Position numbers and translations under genes: made by a program
Shown here: positions 13,356-25,963 of the stretch, piece by piece
Numbering within the stretch: position 1 is the first letter of the stretch
How the letters are laid out: every line of letters begins with the position of its first letter
NCBI RefSeq assembly: GCF_047511655.1
Contig: NC_133397.1
Location: 44,158,001 to 44,222,000, forward strand
Source: Castor canadensis
Taxonomy: Eukaryota > Chordata > Mammalia > Rodentia > Castoridae
Direction: 5' to 3'
DNA length: 64,000 nucleotides
The notes under the pieces: generated by a model
What the model was told of the DNA's origin: nothing
Seen by the model: the letters and a program-made list of their open reading frames with translations, nothing else
Databases searched by the model: none

Positions 13356-13574
13356 GTGCCCAGTGCTGGTGGCTCATGTCTATAATCCTAGATGCTCAGT
13401 AGGTGGAGGTGAGGAGAATCCCAGTTCAAAGCCAGTCCTGGACAAATAGTTCACAAAACCCTATCTTGAATAAACCCATCACAAAAAAGGACTGGTAGAG
13501 TGGCTCAGGCTGTAAGCATGTCTACCTTGCAAGTGTGAGGCCCTGAGTAGAAACCCAAGTGCCACAAAAGAAAA
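13356..13574 (+). mobile_element. Composite B1+ID SINE (B1-dID type), sense
   Basis: The left part is a B1-like 7SL-derived monomer ('gcccagtgctggtggctcat', 'ctataatcctagatgctcag', 'gttcaaagccagtcctgg'). The linker is 'cccatcacaaaaaa', then comes a tRNA/ID-like part ('ggactggtagagtggctcag', 'aagtgtgaggccctgag') and an A-rich end. This linker type is shared with the copies at 47604-47808 and 50481-50666. Transcribed by RNA polymerase III when active; this copy carries scattered mutations. Confidence 0.85.
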
Positions 13575-13794
13575 GTGTTTGCATTTAAATGATATAAAAC
13601 ATGATTGCTTTATAAAATGTCAAATATAAAAACATGAAAATGATTTTATTTTCCAATATGTTATTCTTTAAAATATTTAGTGATCATTATAAATCAAAGT
13701 AAAAATTAAAATGAATGAATATAAAAACTTTAAAATAATATTATTTAAATAAAACTGATTTTAAGTATTTCTTCATATTTTACAGGGAAGCAAT

Positions 13795-14340
13795 TTCAAA
13801 TTTACAGATAAGTTGAAAAATAAGGAAATAGTACAAAGAATATTCATAAACTGTACATTTGTGTACTGTTGATACTTTATCAAATTTGATTTATCATTTG
13901 CTTTCTCACTTCCTTTCCTTTCTATACAAATATTCATGCACACACATAAACAAACACACAACGATTTTCTAGACCATTTATGTGTAAATTATGTACATAA
14001 GAGTCCTTTACCTCTAAATGCTTTGGTATCTATCACCCAAAACACAGGCATGTTTTTATATAAATTCTGTTAAATCGCCAATATCAGTAAGTTTCATTTA
14101 GGATAAAATACTTATATCAGATTTACTGTTGTATATCAAAGACTGACTCAAAAATATATTTTCCTTCTCCAGTATGGAATACAGCCTAGGGGCAGGTTTT
14201 GTCTTCAGGTGTCATGTCTCTTTGTATTCCTTTAATCTAGAAGAGCTCCAAACTCTTTGCATTTTATGATTATAGATATTTTGGAAGAATAGAGTCAATC
14301 ACCAACCCGCATCTAACATTTTTTTCTAAATAGAATATTT
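13795..14340. mobile_element. Old L1 (L1M-type) non-coding 3' region, orientation unsure
   Basis: The order of phrases ('gaccatttatgtgtaaatta', 'ccctttacctctaaatg'-like wording, 'ttgtcttcaggtgtcatgtc', 'tctttgtattcctttaatct', 'agaagagctcc') follows an old mammalian L1 segment that I recall from human L1M elements. Diverged and fragmentary; no coding capacity. Confidence 0.45.
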
Positions 14341-14651
14341 CATATTTGTGTTTTCTATTTTTTTTACTGTATTTTCTTGAAATATGTTCCACTCAACCAG
14401 TCTCATCTGTATATAATGTATCTTTTTCAGAGCATCCCATCTGGGAGTACATGTCTTAGTCATCAGGGCTGCTATAAGAAAACACTGAGAGGCTTAGACA
14501 ACAAAAAGTTTATCTCTCACAGCTCTGGAAACTGGAAAATTGAAGATCAAAGCACCCGCGTATTATGTCTGCTTTGTAGATGCTCAACTCCTTGTGGTAT
14601 GCTCACAGGGAAGAGGTGTACTTCCTTCCTCTTTTTCTTCTCCCCAGACCA

Positions 14652-14673
14652 GGGTCGGGGGGGGGGTGGGGGG
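14652..14673. repeat. G-rich run
   Basis: A run of ten G, then T, then six G on the plus strand. It lies just left of the poly-T tail of the antisense B1 and may be sequence or assembly error prone; it has G-quadruplex potential. Confidence 0.75.
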
Positions 14674-14690
14674 ATGAAGGAGGAGGCTGG

Positions 14691-14811
14691 GTTTTTTTTT
14701 TTTTTTGATCCAATGCTTGCTATGTAGCTCAGGCTGGCCTAGAATCCATGGTCCTCCTGTCTCTGCCTCCCAGGTACTAGGATTACAGGTGTACAACACC
14801 ACGTCCTGCTC
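14691..14811 (-). mobile_element. Monomeric B1-type SINE, antisense
   Basis: Starts with a poly-T tract (the poly-A tail read in reverse). It continues 'gctatgtagctcaggctgg', 'cctagaatccatggtcctcc', 'tctgcctcccaggtactagg' and 'attacaggtgtacaacacca', the reverse complement of a B1 monomer related to 7SL RNA. There is no ID part. It interrupts the MaLR LTR at 14452-14975. Confidence 0.85.
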
Positions 14812-15229
14812 CTTCCTGATTTTAAGAGAGCACTAATCCCCTTATTTGGGGTCCACTTTCATTACCTCATCTAAACCTGATTACCTCCCAAAGCCTCTCC
14901 TTCAAATTCACACATACACAGGGAGTTAGTGCTTCAAAATATAAATTTTGCTATGAGAAACATTCAGTCATAACAATACACACTGTCTTTACATTTCTCA
15001 CGCAGATGTTAATTTTGATAACCTGGTCAAATATAAACTGATGTATCCATTCTGTAATAGCTGGTTCTGACTCCTCCTGCTTAGAACTAGTAAGCAATTT
15101 GCAGAGAGATACTTTTAACTTCATGAAAATATTCTGTTCCTCATCAAAATTTCCTATTGGGGAACATTTTATATTAACATTATGAATGTATTAAACTTAC
15201 ATGCATTATGTATATAAATTTTAACATAC

Positions 15230-15800
15230 TAAAGAAATTATACCATATATGTTCTTTTGCACATCGGCTCTTTTTCATTAAAAAAATCATTCATGGACCA
15301 GGCATTGGTGGCTCACGCCCTGTAATTCTAGCAACTTGGGAGACTAAGATTGCAAGGATAATGGTTTGAGGCCTGTCCAGGCAAATAGTTTGCAAGACCC
15401 CATCTCCAAAATAACCACAGCAAAATGGACTGGAATTGTAGTTCAAGTAATAGAGCATTGGCTTTGTAAGTATGAATCCCTGAATTCAAACCCCAATTCC
15501 ATGTCCCCCCCAAAAGTAATAATTCCTGGAAACTACTCCAAATTGAGTCATAGAAATCTTTCTCATTTTTATTTATAGCTCCACTGTAGATATGTACCAC
15601 AACTTATTTAACCAATCTCCAATGCTTAAACAATAGTTTCCAATATTGTGCAATTACAACTAATCCCGCTATGAATAACTTGTGCATACATATTTCATAT
15701 TGCTAACAACATCTATCCAGTGTTAATTCGTTGAAGAATGATTCCTGAGTAGAAGGGCATATGTATAGTAGTTTGGAAGAATTCCCTGTGAACAACTTGT
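15230..15800 (-). mobile_element. Old L1 3' fragment, antisense, split by a SINE
   Basis: Left of the SINE the phrase 'gttcttttgcacatcggctc' and right of it 'ccactgtagatatgtaccac', 'aacttatttaaccaatctcc', 'caatattgtgcaattacaac' and 'ctatgaataacttgtgcata' follow the antisense 3' part of old L1M elements. The SINE at 15298-15517 sits between the two halves. Confidence 0.55.
15298..15517 (+). mobile_element. Composite B1+ID SINE, second linker type, sense
   Basis: B1-like left part ('ccaggcattggtggctcacg', 'ctgtaattctagcaacttgg'), linker 'ctccaaaataaccacagcaaaa', then 'tggactggaattgtagttca' and a decayed tRNA-like end. The linker differs from the 13356 copy and matches the copy at 58173, so two subfamilies exist here. 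Imperfect target duplications flank it: AATCATTCATGGA at 15285-15297 and AATAATTCCTGGA at 15518-15530 (11 of 13 positions alike). Confidence 0.85.
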
Positions 15801-16179
15801 GCTTGGTGTCATGTCATGGGGTAGTTCCCTGACTTTCTGTTGTTTCTTGTGTGGATAATGATCTGTTAAAACTATCTTTCTGTACTAGAGTTAGTTTTTG
15901 TAAACTATTTAATGCTCTGGCAAGATTTTTTTAAAAGAAAACTTTTCTCTACCAATTGTTATCTGCTCTGTCATTTCTTACGTTGTTTCTTACTTCATGT
16001 GTTTGTGGTATTTCTTATTACACTGACTAGTGGTTTCTTACTTTATTAAATATTTATTAGGTATCTGAATTCTAATTAATTTTATATGTTATCTTTTTCT
16101 GCTTTTATACTTATTGTTTTCTTCCTTGTACTCTCCTTTATTTCACTTTGGTTTTGTTCTTATAGATTTATATTTTACA

Positions 16180-16420
16180 AATTTCAGTCATATTTTTATT
16201 TTACTGACATTTGTTATTAAGCTATGAATTTTCCTTTTATTGCTAATTTAAATATATCACTTGCTATCTGATAAGTACTGCGCTGTTTTTCCAGAAATTC
16301 TTTTATTTCTGTCTGTATACCCTTGTCATCGAAGAGTTATTCAATAGAAGTTCTTTAAATATACATGCTAGACTCTTTTGCATTTTTGTGTTCATTTTCA
16401 ATGTCTGGTTCATTTTAATA
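16180..16420 (-). mobile_element. Probable old L1 coding relic, antisense
   Basis: The plus strand ('gctatgaattttccttttat', 'ttcttttatttctgtctgta', 'cgaagagttattcaatagaa') follows the antisense order of an L1 ORF2 segment. Heavily diverged. The flanking T-rich stretch 15850-16180 may belong to the same insertion. Confidence 0.35.
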
Positions 16421-16939
16421 GAAAATATTTCTACTTTACAAAACCTACTGATATTCATTTTGCTCAGGAAAAAGATTAATATCCATGAAATTTCCAGGTG
16501 AATATTGGTATTTTAAATCCAAATTATATAATGCTGAATTTTCATTTTTGAATATTTAATCCAATTAAGCATTTTATTAATATGAAACACTTCACATTTC
16601 TGGTGTTCATGTTGGCCCCAATGTGAGGAGTTGCTAACTCTCATCACACATGTCACATTTAGACTAGAGTTTCTCAACTAAGCAGTAATTATATTTTGCA
16701 CTGAATAATTGACTGTTACCTAAGTCTCATTATGGTATAGCTTCTACTATATGATTTTTTTACATTTTTCTTCACTCATCACTTATATATGTACATAAAA
16801 TAAATCCTTTCTGATGGCATCATACTGTTCAACAATATGAATAAAACGTGGTACTTCGGATTTACCAAACATTCTATACAGAAAATAGAAGCACATCTAT
16901 GAACTTACCAGTGAGACTGAACCACTGTATTTACTGTGA

Positions 16940-17340
16940 GTTCTATGTAGGTATATTTATCTATATATATGAATATAGATAGAGAGATTTAATTATGCTC
17001 ACAGATACACATAAATATCTTTATGATTTGGAATTAGACTTATAATACCCTTTCATAACTTACCATAACACTAAACTATAAATTACAAACACATTTCTAT
17101 GTCATGCAGCATTGCTACATCATTTTTAATAATGACATAATGTTCATGCAGTAGTTTTATCATAATTAAATTATTTCATGGCAGTTATTTAGGTTGTTTT
17201 TATTTGTTTTTTCCTTTTGCAATCAATGTTATACAATATATTCTCACTTGTATCTTTGGGAACTTATCCCTTTTTCCCCCTTATACACATAACCTAATTA
17301 TAGAAATGCTGAGAAGAAATGTATGCCCATTATAAAAGGT
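16940..17340 (-). mobile_element. Old L1 (L1M) 3' fragment, antisense
   Basis: Shows the same antisense L1 phrases as 15516-15800 in a different copy: 'tatgtcatgcagcattgcta', 'catcatttttaataatgaca', 'gttatttaggttgttttta' and 'gaaatgctgagaagaaatg'. No coding capacity. Confidence 0.5.
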
Positions 17341-17354
17341 TTTAATTCTTATGG

Positions 17355-17500
17355 CCATAATCATTATTGATGAATTAAAAAATATTGATTGAGCAATTGC
17401 ATTGGGGACTGTGCTTGGTAGTGAGGCTACAATGACAAACAATACAGACACAGTCCTGACTCTCATAAAGCTAAAATCTAGTTAGGGAAATTTGATATTA
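17355..17500 (-). mobile_element. L2 3' end, antisense
   Basis: Reads 'aatattgattgagcaattgc', 'tgtgcttggtagtgaggcta', 'caatgacaaacaatacagac' and 'tctcataaagctaaaatcta', the reverse complement of the L2 terminus (as in 'tatttattgagcacctactatg'). Confidence 0.5.
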
Positions 17501-17549
17501 GTCAAGTATTAATACATATATAAGAATAATAGGATTAATTATGCCATAT

Positions 17550-17735
17550 TTACCACATCCAGCCCTATTCTAAGTACTTTACATATGTAAACTTTAAAAA
17601 ACTTTAGGCCATAGTTATTTCCATTTTCACACATGAGCTAACCAACACATAGAAAGTATAAATAACCTGCATAAAGTTACAGAACCAGAAAGGTAAAGAA
17701 CCAAATTTCCAAATTTAGTCCCACAGTTTGTTTTG
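17550..17735 (-). repeat. MIR SINE, antisense, nearly full core
   Basis: The plus strand runs through most of MIR in reverse: 'ccctattctaagtactttac', 'ttatttccattttcacacat', 'gagctaaccaacacataga', 'aacctgcataaagttacaga' and 'accaaatttcc'. It follows the L2 fragment by about 50 bp, a common neighbour in mammals because MIR uses L2 machinery. Confidence 0.65.
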
Positions 17736-18672
17736 CATATTGGAAATATATAGGAAAATATAAATTATTTAAGGAAAAATGCAAATCATTAAGAGAGCAG
17801 AAAACATAAAAACTTTATTCAGCAGTTTCAAATTACTTGGTTGATTTCTAAAGGGGCGACATGTCTTCTTGCATCAGGAACCCTATATGGAAAGTCAGAA
17901 AATGTGTAATTCATTTATCTTTAATTGGGTACTTGTACTTGAGTAGTACAGCCCCTCTAGCTAAAATGTATTACCTACCATAAGACACCAGGATGGCCAA
18001 ATCTTTAATGGTGCTTTATTGGCATTGATTGACTGCCTCATTGCTTCATCAGATAGTTTTGCATGGGTAATTGTAGGTCACTATTTGTAAAGTGGATGAA
18101 ATTACATAGTGCACATTAATTGACACTCATTCTTGCTTTAAGAAATAGTGAAACAGATGGTAACTGCAATAGTACAAGTGACTGACTTTTGCTTCAACCG
18201 TCTGGGTGGATGCTCAATCAAGAAAATTAGTTTATTGTGATGACAATTTATTTTAGCTCTCAAGTGTCATTTCCTAGTAGCAGTTCAAAAAATAAGACCT
18301 TCTGAAATGCCTACAAGGTTTACCCCCTACAAATTGTAATAGCAAAACAATGTTTTTTTTGTATTACATGTTAAAGTGTAAATAACTTAGTAGGCTGTTT
18401 CTCATTGACAGTGATGTTTCAACTCTTTTGAGGCTTCAGCTTAAAATTTCTGCCAAATGCCACCTGTTTATGAGCTGACTTTGATAAACATCACTGCTAT
18501 ATCTCCAATTCACTTTTCAATCTGAGTTTATATTGGGTTCATTCCCTATATTACCATGAATAATTATTTTTTATTTCTTTAAGTTTAAAAATCATAGCAT
18601 AAGCTCTACAAAAACATATTTACAGTTAATCTCTCATTGCCTTTTTTCCCTGGAAATTAATTAAGGCAAAAT

Positions 18673-18697
18673 ATGTCAAACTATCCTAGTTTGACAT
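18673..18697. repeat. Perfect inverted repeat (11-bp arms, 3-nt loop)
   Basis: Arms ATGTCAAACTA and TAGTTTGACAT around loop TCC. It is perfect over both arms and lies in otherwise unique sequence. Confidence 0.95.
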
Positions 18698-21098
18698 TAT
18701 CCTTGCTATTTGGGTACAGTGGAATGGGCAAGTAAAATACCTAATTCCCTGAGGAATCACTTCTTCCTCCCAGTGTTGGCTTCCAGAGAAAAACAAAGGG
18801 TGTTTGTATTAAGAAATCAGAAGAAAATATCACAGCAGAAAAGGTCAAAGTTGTAGCATATACAGAGAAGAAATCAGAGTAATGGCACTAAGTCTTCAAG
18901 ACTGACAAGGAAAATACATTGGATGTTTAAAGAAGATGAATCAACCAACACAGTCAGTGAGCACTGCAGAAATAATGGTCCATTGCTATATGAAGCAAAT
19001 TTTTACTCTTAAGATTAATCACTTTCCTTCAAATATGTTACAAGCTTTATAAAATCTCTGTCTTAGAAACTTTAAAAACAGATTGGAGGTAGTGACTTCA
19101 CAATTGATATCCAAATTTGAAGGTGAACTGACCAGATGGATCTTAGTCCTTTCCAGTTACCTAATTCTGTGGTCATGGGAAAGCACAGCTTTCAATCTTG
19201 TCAAGGCATATTTGGTTGATTTCTGACAGTAAAGCAGCTGGTCTTTGGGGTTGTGTAATGAAACTTCAATCACCAATGGTGCTAATTGTAGTAAAATGTG
19301 AAAGAAAGCATTCTGGCTTTGTGGTTTTCATTTAACCAGTTCCCCTAAATTTAATATACTTCACTTTCAATTGGGTCGTAGGGCTTTTGTTTTAACTCCA
19401 GTAATTCAGTACTACCACCAACTAAATCCGGAACTCTATGCACAGATGGGTGGTGAAGAAACTGAGGATGTGAACACAGATTCATGTTTCAACAGAAGGG
19501 AAATTCAGCAGACAGTTGTTCATACATGTGGAAGGAGGTCTCTAAGATCAAGAGAGAGAGTATTCTAACACAGAGGTAACATCCAAGAACAAAGACCATG
19601 AGAGAACCTAACAATATAAAATCCAGGCAGGTTACTTAGTAGTAGTTCAGTATAGGGATTTCACCATGAACATACTTTGGTGTCTGGGCTTGGAGGAAGC
19701 GAGAAAAGACTTAGTAGGATCAAGGTCAAAGGTGTGGTCACCAAGGATGAGATTGGCTCAGCCAACAAGTCCTATATCCAGCTTCCAAAAGTGGGCAACA
19801 ATGTATGCAATGGTATTTTGATAAAAATAAAGTGAAAGCCCATTTTTCAGCTAGGGATTGTCAGGGTGTGAAGTAGGTGTTCATGCACAGTCCCTTACAT
19901 TGCTTAATTTTGCCTTGCTTGAATTTATTATTGGTCCTGGGAATTGGATTTGGCTTAAGCCACAGATGAAATGTCAAGAAAGTCCAGCTGAGAGGAAGAT
20001 TAGAAACTTGACAGTCTAATAAAAACAGCTAAAGAAGTCAGGTTATCTTAGGTGCACTCACTTGAAGGGTGGCCATGCTACTGGGTAAGGCGAGGTTGAG
20101 AAACTTTGAGTCAAGGTAACTGCTGAATTTATGACTGGAAGCTCAGCTGGGGCTGGCAGATACAAGAAATATGCAGTCATTTGAGTGCAGCAAGGTAAGC
20201 ATCATATAAGACTAATTCGTTCAACTACTGTTCCAGACTATTGCTTGTCTTTGACAGAAGTGCTTAATTGCTACAGAAATGTCCACTGATTCTAGAACAC
20301 AGGTCTTTCCTAGCTGTTTTGTGAAATATTTCAGAAGGATAAACAGGAACTTAAGATCATGGGTACTGAATTTTTGAAAACTATATTCCTTCTCTTGAGC
20401 TTAATAATTACAGTAAATGCACCTTATGCACAGATTTATTACATGTGATTTTGAGGAAGCATGGCAAAAATAATGATAAATTGAAAAATCAAAGAAATTT
20501 CAAAAACAAAACTTTTAAATTCATGTGTGCACATCATGCAGCTCAGTTGAGATGAACAGTCAAATTTAAATTGTTGTGTAATCAACTGAGTATTTCCCTG
20601 CTCTTAATTTTGTAAAATCTTCCTCCCCAAAAGAAAATGGTGCCCCCAAACAAGGTAAAAGTTAATGTGCTTAATTGAAGTGATAAAAAAATTTGAGATC
20701 TGTTAAAAGATGGCAGGTTGCTAGCAGAAGTTGGGCAGAGTTATGGGGAAGGTCAACCAAGCCTCCTGAGTACAGCATTGAATTTTATGCATCCTGAACA
20801 TTCATAGCTTTTCCTCAGTGGTGGCTTCCTTAGAACTGTATTTTTGAATTGTTAAATTTCATAAGTGGAAACCAGAACGTTAGCCAAAAGTCCATGACAA
20901 TATGACTCAGGAATGCATGGAAAACGTTGTCATTAAACTGGTCATTTTGGAGATCTGCAGGTGGCTACACTGTGGAACCACAACATTCCATACCATTTTA
21001 GAAGGATTAAATAATAAAATCAAGTGAATGTTAATTCATATAACAAATATCTGTGGTCTGAAGTTTTCTCAATGAAAGCAGAAATAAAATTTATTTTG

Positions 21099-21157
21099 AA
21101 TCATTCTATGCCAGAATTTTTTTTGCAATCATTCTACTATGCCAGAATTTTTTTTGC
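21099..21157. repeat. Local tandem duplication, two units
   Basis: The unit 'aatcattctatgccag' plus 'aattttttttgc' occurs at 21099-21126 and again at 21127-21157, the second with three extra bases (act). Includes an eight-T run in each unit. Confidence 0.9.
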
Positions 21158-21339
21158 AATATTTTATTACACATTTTGTCTTGAAGAAAAATTAAAAATA
21201 TAGTGGATTCTATTTGATATTCAGTGTGTTACCTACTGATCATGTACATTATACAAATCAAGAAAAATATATATCAATAAAAGTAACAGTAGTATTGCTT
21301 ATGCACGAAGTGGTGATACTTGCTTGCTGTGGGATGGAT

Positions 21340-21726
21340 TTAATTGCTAATACAAACAAAACTTCCAGTTACTAATGATGCTATTTTTCTAATCCAAGAG
21401 AATCCACTCATTTGATGGCTATTAAAATGATTGAAATTATTTATCATCATCCTAACATATTTTAACCATTTGATATTATTGAAAAGAGAATTATGTGGGG
21501 TTGTGGATATGTTTAAGCCACAGTAATTTCTTCTTTCTTTAGACTTAATTATATATTGTTTTCTTATACAGATTAGTATGATGTACCAGACATGGTGGCA
21601 CATGCGTGTAATCACAGCTATATGGGAGGCATAGGAGGATTGTGCTCCAAGGCAGGCACAGGTAAAAGCAAGAGATCCTGTCTGAAAAATAACTAAAAAG
21701 CAATAAGGATTGTGGACATGGTTCAA
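21340..21726 (-). other. 128-codon open frame, judged spurious
   Basis: This is one of the longest ATG-initiated frames outside L1-derived sequence. Its first third runs antisense through the composite SINE at 21584-21790, and the remainder covers AT-rich unique DNA. No domain, signal peptide or transmembrane pattern that I recognise. Confidence 0.15.
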
Positions 21727-21790
21727 ATAGTAGAGTGTTTATAAGCAAGTGTGAGGCCCTGAGTTCAAAATTCCAGTACCACCAAAAATA
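21584..21790 (+). mobile_element. Composite B1+ID SINE, diverged, sense
   Basis: B1-like part ('taccagacatggtggcacat', 'gtgtaatcacagctatatgg', 'aagagatcctgtctgaaaaa'), then 'taagcaagtgtgaggccctg' and 'agttcaaaattccagtacca' ending in A-rich sequence. More mutated than the other composite copies, so probably older. Confidence 0.75.
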
Positions 21791-24700
21791 AAATTAGCAT
21801 AATGTAAGGACAACTGTTCTTCTGAATTATAAATTAATCAGATAATTTGAAAAAGTCAGAAAAATTTTAAAGAAGTATTAGCACATATAAACAAGCATAT
21901 TTCTACATTTTTATAGTTTCAATATTTTAGTTCTTAAAATTTCAGAAAAAATTTTAAAAAGCTTTAGAATAATTTCAAAAGAAAAGATTCATGGATATGA
22001 TGTGGCTTAGAAAGAAATAATTATGCTGCAATGTTTAATCAAGTTTAACATTCATACTAATGACCTATTTTCAGACTAGTGAACAATTGAGAGTACATTG
22101 CCACTATTGTGTCAGTTTTGTTATAAAATGAGGAGAAAGAAGTGTTCAAAACAGACTGAAAATCACAGAATCAGGCATAACACAGAAACTTTGACACTCC
22201 ACTCATTCCTCAGACTTCTTTTGATAATTCTACTCCCACACATTTGATATATATTTGCCTGTGCCTTAGGCAATTAGAAACAGCTTTAATTATTCTGAAA
22301 TATGAAGATTGGGCATTAAAGCACGTGCATTTTGATAACAGTATGAATTGAAAAAAGTCTGCCTTCTAAGGATGAAAGAACAGTGTCAAGTCTCTCAGAT
22401 GGCATGCACTGTTTCCGGAAGACTTGATGTTCTTCCAGTTAAATTTCCAGTGACATGGAAATTTCTTGGAGCATCTATACATTTAAATTAAAGGGGAAGT
22501 TTATTTTAAACAAACACAGATGTTTATTGTTCTGCTTGACTGACAATATTTTTCTTTGCCAAACATTATTGTTTGGAGAGTCATTATAGGGCTGACTAGA
22601 AAAACTCTACATTAAAAGGAGAGAATTATGATTTAGTTTGCAGTAATTAAATCACTTTATAGCAAGTAGGGCTGAACTGAAGCAATGAAAGGATATTTCA
22701 GAAGCTACAACACAGTTTATAAAAGAGCTCAGATCCATTGTTCAAATAAGTCAGGTAGCCCTGTGCATATGCACTTGTTTACCTTTAGAAAAGCAAACCA
22801 GTTCAGTGAGTTTCAGAGAAAATAGGGTCTTGACCCAGTGAACTTGAGGAACAATCAGATAAACAAAATTAAGATAATTTTTTTTTATTTCAGCAAAATT
22901 CTAAGAATATTTAATATGCAATTATCTTATGAAAAGCCAGGAGATGACCACTGAATCCCTTTCTTTCACAATGTTCCCTGACATCAGTGTTTTGGGGGAT
23001 TTACTTCTGGATATGTTGCTTCACGATGTTGTTCAGGAGATGTATCTTGTCTACCTCTGACTTTTTGGAGTGGAGCAACTGTTCTGACTCTTTTCTCCAA
23101 ACACAAATTGTCTCATAAAACAAACTCAACTATCAGACCTTCTAGATGAACTCCTCCTTATGTGTTTGCTTCCTGTTTTAGCTTGGTCTTGTTCCTTTAA
23201 ATTTTAGATTTCATGAACTTGTTATAATGGCAGAAATGTAGGATAAATGGAAGAACCTCTTTTTGTTTCTCCCTACCACCAGTCCCCCAAAATAAATTTG
23301 TTTGCACACTCAACTTCTTACTTTGTACATTGATCTATGAGAACCTTGCCTTTGTGGACCCAGTTTGGGAGTTTTTATGACACAGAATAGAAAGAATTGA
23401 TAGAAGCACAAGAAAGATAGTGGGAGAAGAAATTTAACTACAACAATAAAAATTGAAACAGTCTGTGCTTTTGTTTGTAAAGAATATATAAAGTAAATTA
23501 AGCAGAAATTAAGGGAACAGAATCAGGAAAGCATGTCAAGTCATGTAATAAAAAAATTCATAGAGAAAGATAAGAGGAAAAGAGACAGCCTTGCAGGAGG
23601 TAGTATTTACGGAGTGACTTGAATGAAACCTTTGGCACTACTAGAGATAAAAGATAATTTAGGATGAGAGTAAAGGTAAGTTTGATTTCATAATGAGTTG
23701 GATCTCCTTTAACTTTCCTTTTAAAGGTCAGGTAAAAACTTGATTCATTATTGGTTACTTTTAGCTACTACACTATATTTCTATGAATGAATGCACCTTG
23801 TGTTATATTAAGATTTTATTAGCTTCTTCCATTGTCAGACTTTTTGGATTTGTGATTCAGCTTTTTTTGGATTTTAGTTCTTATAAGTTCCTTGCTCTCC
23901 CCACCATCTTGGTTTTGACAGTCCTAGCTGTCTTGTATGAAAAATTTCTGTTCCAGTTCTAAGCCCTGCCATTACAGAAGAAATTACTCATCGCCCTTGG
24001 GATCATTCTTTCCATCATCCTTTCCTATCCTGAGTCAATGAGATGGGCACTTAGTTAATTCTTTCCAATATCTACTATAGGGCAATTGGAGAAGCTTTTG
24101 AACAAAACATTGGTATTAGCATATGTTTGTTCTATAGGAGGTTTCATTGTGGTATTTCCATATATGCTTACAATGTACTTTGGAGAAGTTCTTGATGCTG
24201 AAAATTGGCTTCCAATATGTATCCAATTCAGCTTTGTTGTTTCTGTCTAATTTTTGTTCACTCCTTGGCTTATTATTTATAGACCAAACAAATGAAAGCT
24301 AGAATCACAGTTTTCATATAGTAGAGATTCAATATGTTCATACCTTATCTGGGTATCCTAAGGATAAGATGGGAAAATTGTGGTTATATCTAGAAATGTA
24401 TAGAACCAAAAACAGTAGTAAGGAAAATACTTGAAGAAAAGAGGACAGGAACAATGAGAACTTGGACTGCTTCTAAGTGGAGACGCAAGTATATGTTTAT
24501 GTGTATGTATGGAAGGGCTTTGCCCTAGTAGTCAACAGAATAGAAGAAATCATGAACTATATAGAGGATAGGGTAAGAATATGTGGAACTTGACTTTATA
24601 CAATCAACACTCAGAGGCTCCTATATCCACCATACTGAGTTAGACATCTTGTACTATCCAAATTCAGGGGTCATATTTTGAGACCTTAAAAGAGTGTATT

Positions 24701-25897
24701 TTTATTAGTGTAATTTTCTTTCCTTTACATTGTCCTAATTTAAGAAGGCTACTCTATCTCCAATGCTGTGTGCCAAATATTTGCTCTCACATCTCCACCT
24801 GTGCTGCAGTCCCTCCCACCTTTAGACACCCTGTAAATTGGAAATATGCCATGGTAATGCAACTGGTTTTATAACTTGCTCCAGTCTGTTTTTCAAGAGA
24901 AAAATATTTATATATGCATCCTTGTTGTTGTTATTGTCTATGATTTCTTGATCATTATTCCAATTCTTTCTTCACAGACAATTTGAAAGACTCCTGTTGA
25001 CCATTGTATTCTCACTAGGATGTACCTATAAAATCATTTGCAAATGTTGACATCTGAAGGGATTAACATTTATGTTTGTCTACTGTACATGTAATCATAT
25101 ACAATATATATATTTTGTTTGTCTTCTATTCTTTTTAAAAGTAGATTATGTACTAAACTTTATTTTTTGTGTATTAAAATGTGCAAATATTATAATTATC
25201 TCATTTTGCTTATTATCATTATATATTTAATATATTCCCTTCTTAATTAATTTTTGTGCACAGTCACAATTGAGGAAATAATGATGTTTCATGGCCTCCT
25301 GAAAACAACCATAACATGTTCATTTGTTTTTAAAATAGCACTGACTTTTTAATATAGTATACCATTGAAGTTCATGTTTAGTTTTTTAGCAATCTATCAT
25401 ATAATCTAGGTTTGATATTGTCTTGATTTATAGGCAGGCATACTTTATTCTCCTAAGAATAGTATTTTTCAGTGCCTTTTCATCTTATGATTTATATGTT
25501 TTTATTTATACAGAAGTTATTCATCATCATGTACTTTTTATATTTGAATATTAAACAGGAAAATGTTTATGTAATTTCCCAGCAGTCCCTTACAGCTCAA
25601 CTGGCAGCAAGTATTTGGTAAAATGTATACCTAATCTAATGCTCCACACATGAAATGTACAACTTTTCTTTCCTTCATTTCTTACTGAACCTGATTAGCA
25701 CACCACAGGGAGTGTTTTAAGGAATGCAAAGTCATTTGTGGCTTTCTGCCAAAAACACTAGAATGTGTGGAAGTGATGGAGTTGGTGAAGATTTTTTTTT
25801 AATCTTCAAATTTTTTCATCTTTGAGTATTTAGGGAATGTACACATGCCATTAAAATGTAACAAGTAAATGAGAGGGAGAAAGAGAAAATGTGTGAA

Positions 25898-25898
<1 letters not shown>
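21791..25898. other. Unique sequence, no gene seen
   Basis: No recent retroposon or exon. The segment 22370-22650 has mixed composition and intact short inverted phrases and looks like a possible conserved non-coding element, but this cannot be tested from one sequence. Around 24130-24180 there may be a fragment of L1 3' sequence ('ggtttcattgtggtatttcc'). Confidence 0.45.

Positions 25899-25963
<65 letters not shown>

Larger units (their letters stand above)
14452..14975 (-). mobile_element. ERVL-MaLR LTR, antisense, split by a B1
   Basis: The plus strand begins 'tgtcttagtcatcagggctg' with 'ctataagaaaacactgagag', then 'tttatctctcacagctctgg' and 'gaagatcaaagcacc'. After the B1 it continues 'agagagcactaatccccttat', 'attacctcccaaagcctctc' and ends 'cattcagtcataaca'. 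That is the full order of a mammalian MaLR LTR read in reverse, with TG/CA-type ends. The B1 at 14691-14811 interrupts it, so the LTR is the older of the two. Confidence 0.65.
17736..21583. other. Nearly four kilobases without recognised repeats or genes
   Basis: No exon or retroposon identified. Features inside: a perfect 25-bp hairpin at 18673-18697; a GC-richer patch at 19640-19850 with a possible unrecognised reading; a short tandem duplication at 21099-21157. An ATG frame at 19371-19568 has no recognisable product. Confidence 0.5.

Noticed and set aside
19640..19850. Possible processed pseudogene (a plus-strand reading with a lysine- and valine-rich stretch, followed by AATAAAG)
   Set aside because: I could not match the reading to any protein family, it has no start, and no poly-A tail or target duplication was found.
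21340..21726. 128-codon minus-strand open frame
   Set aside because: Partly antisense to a composite SINE; remainder is AT-rich and without domain.
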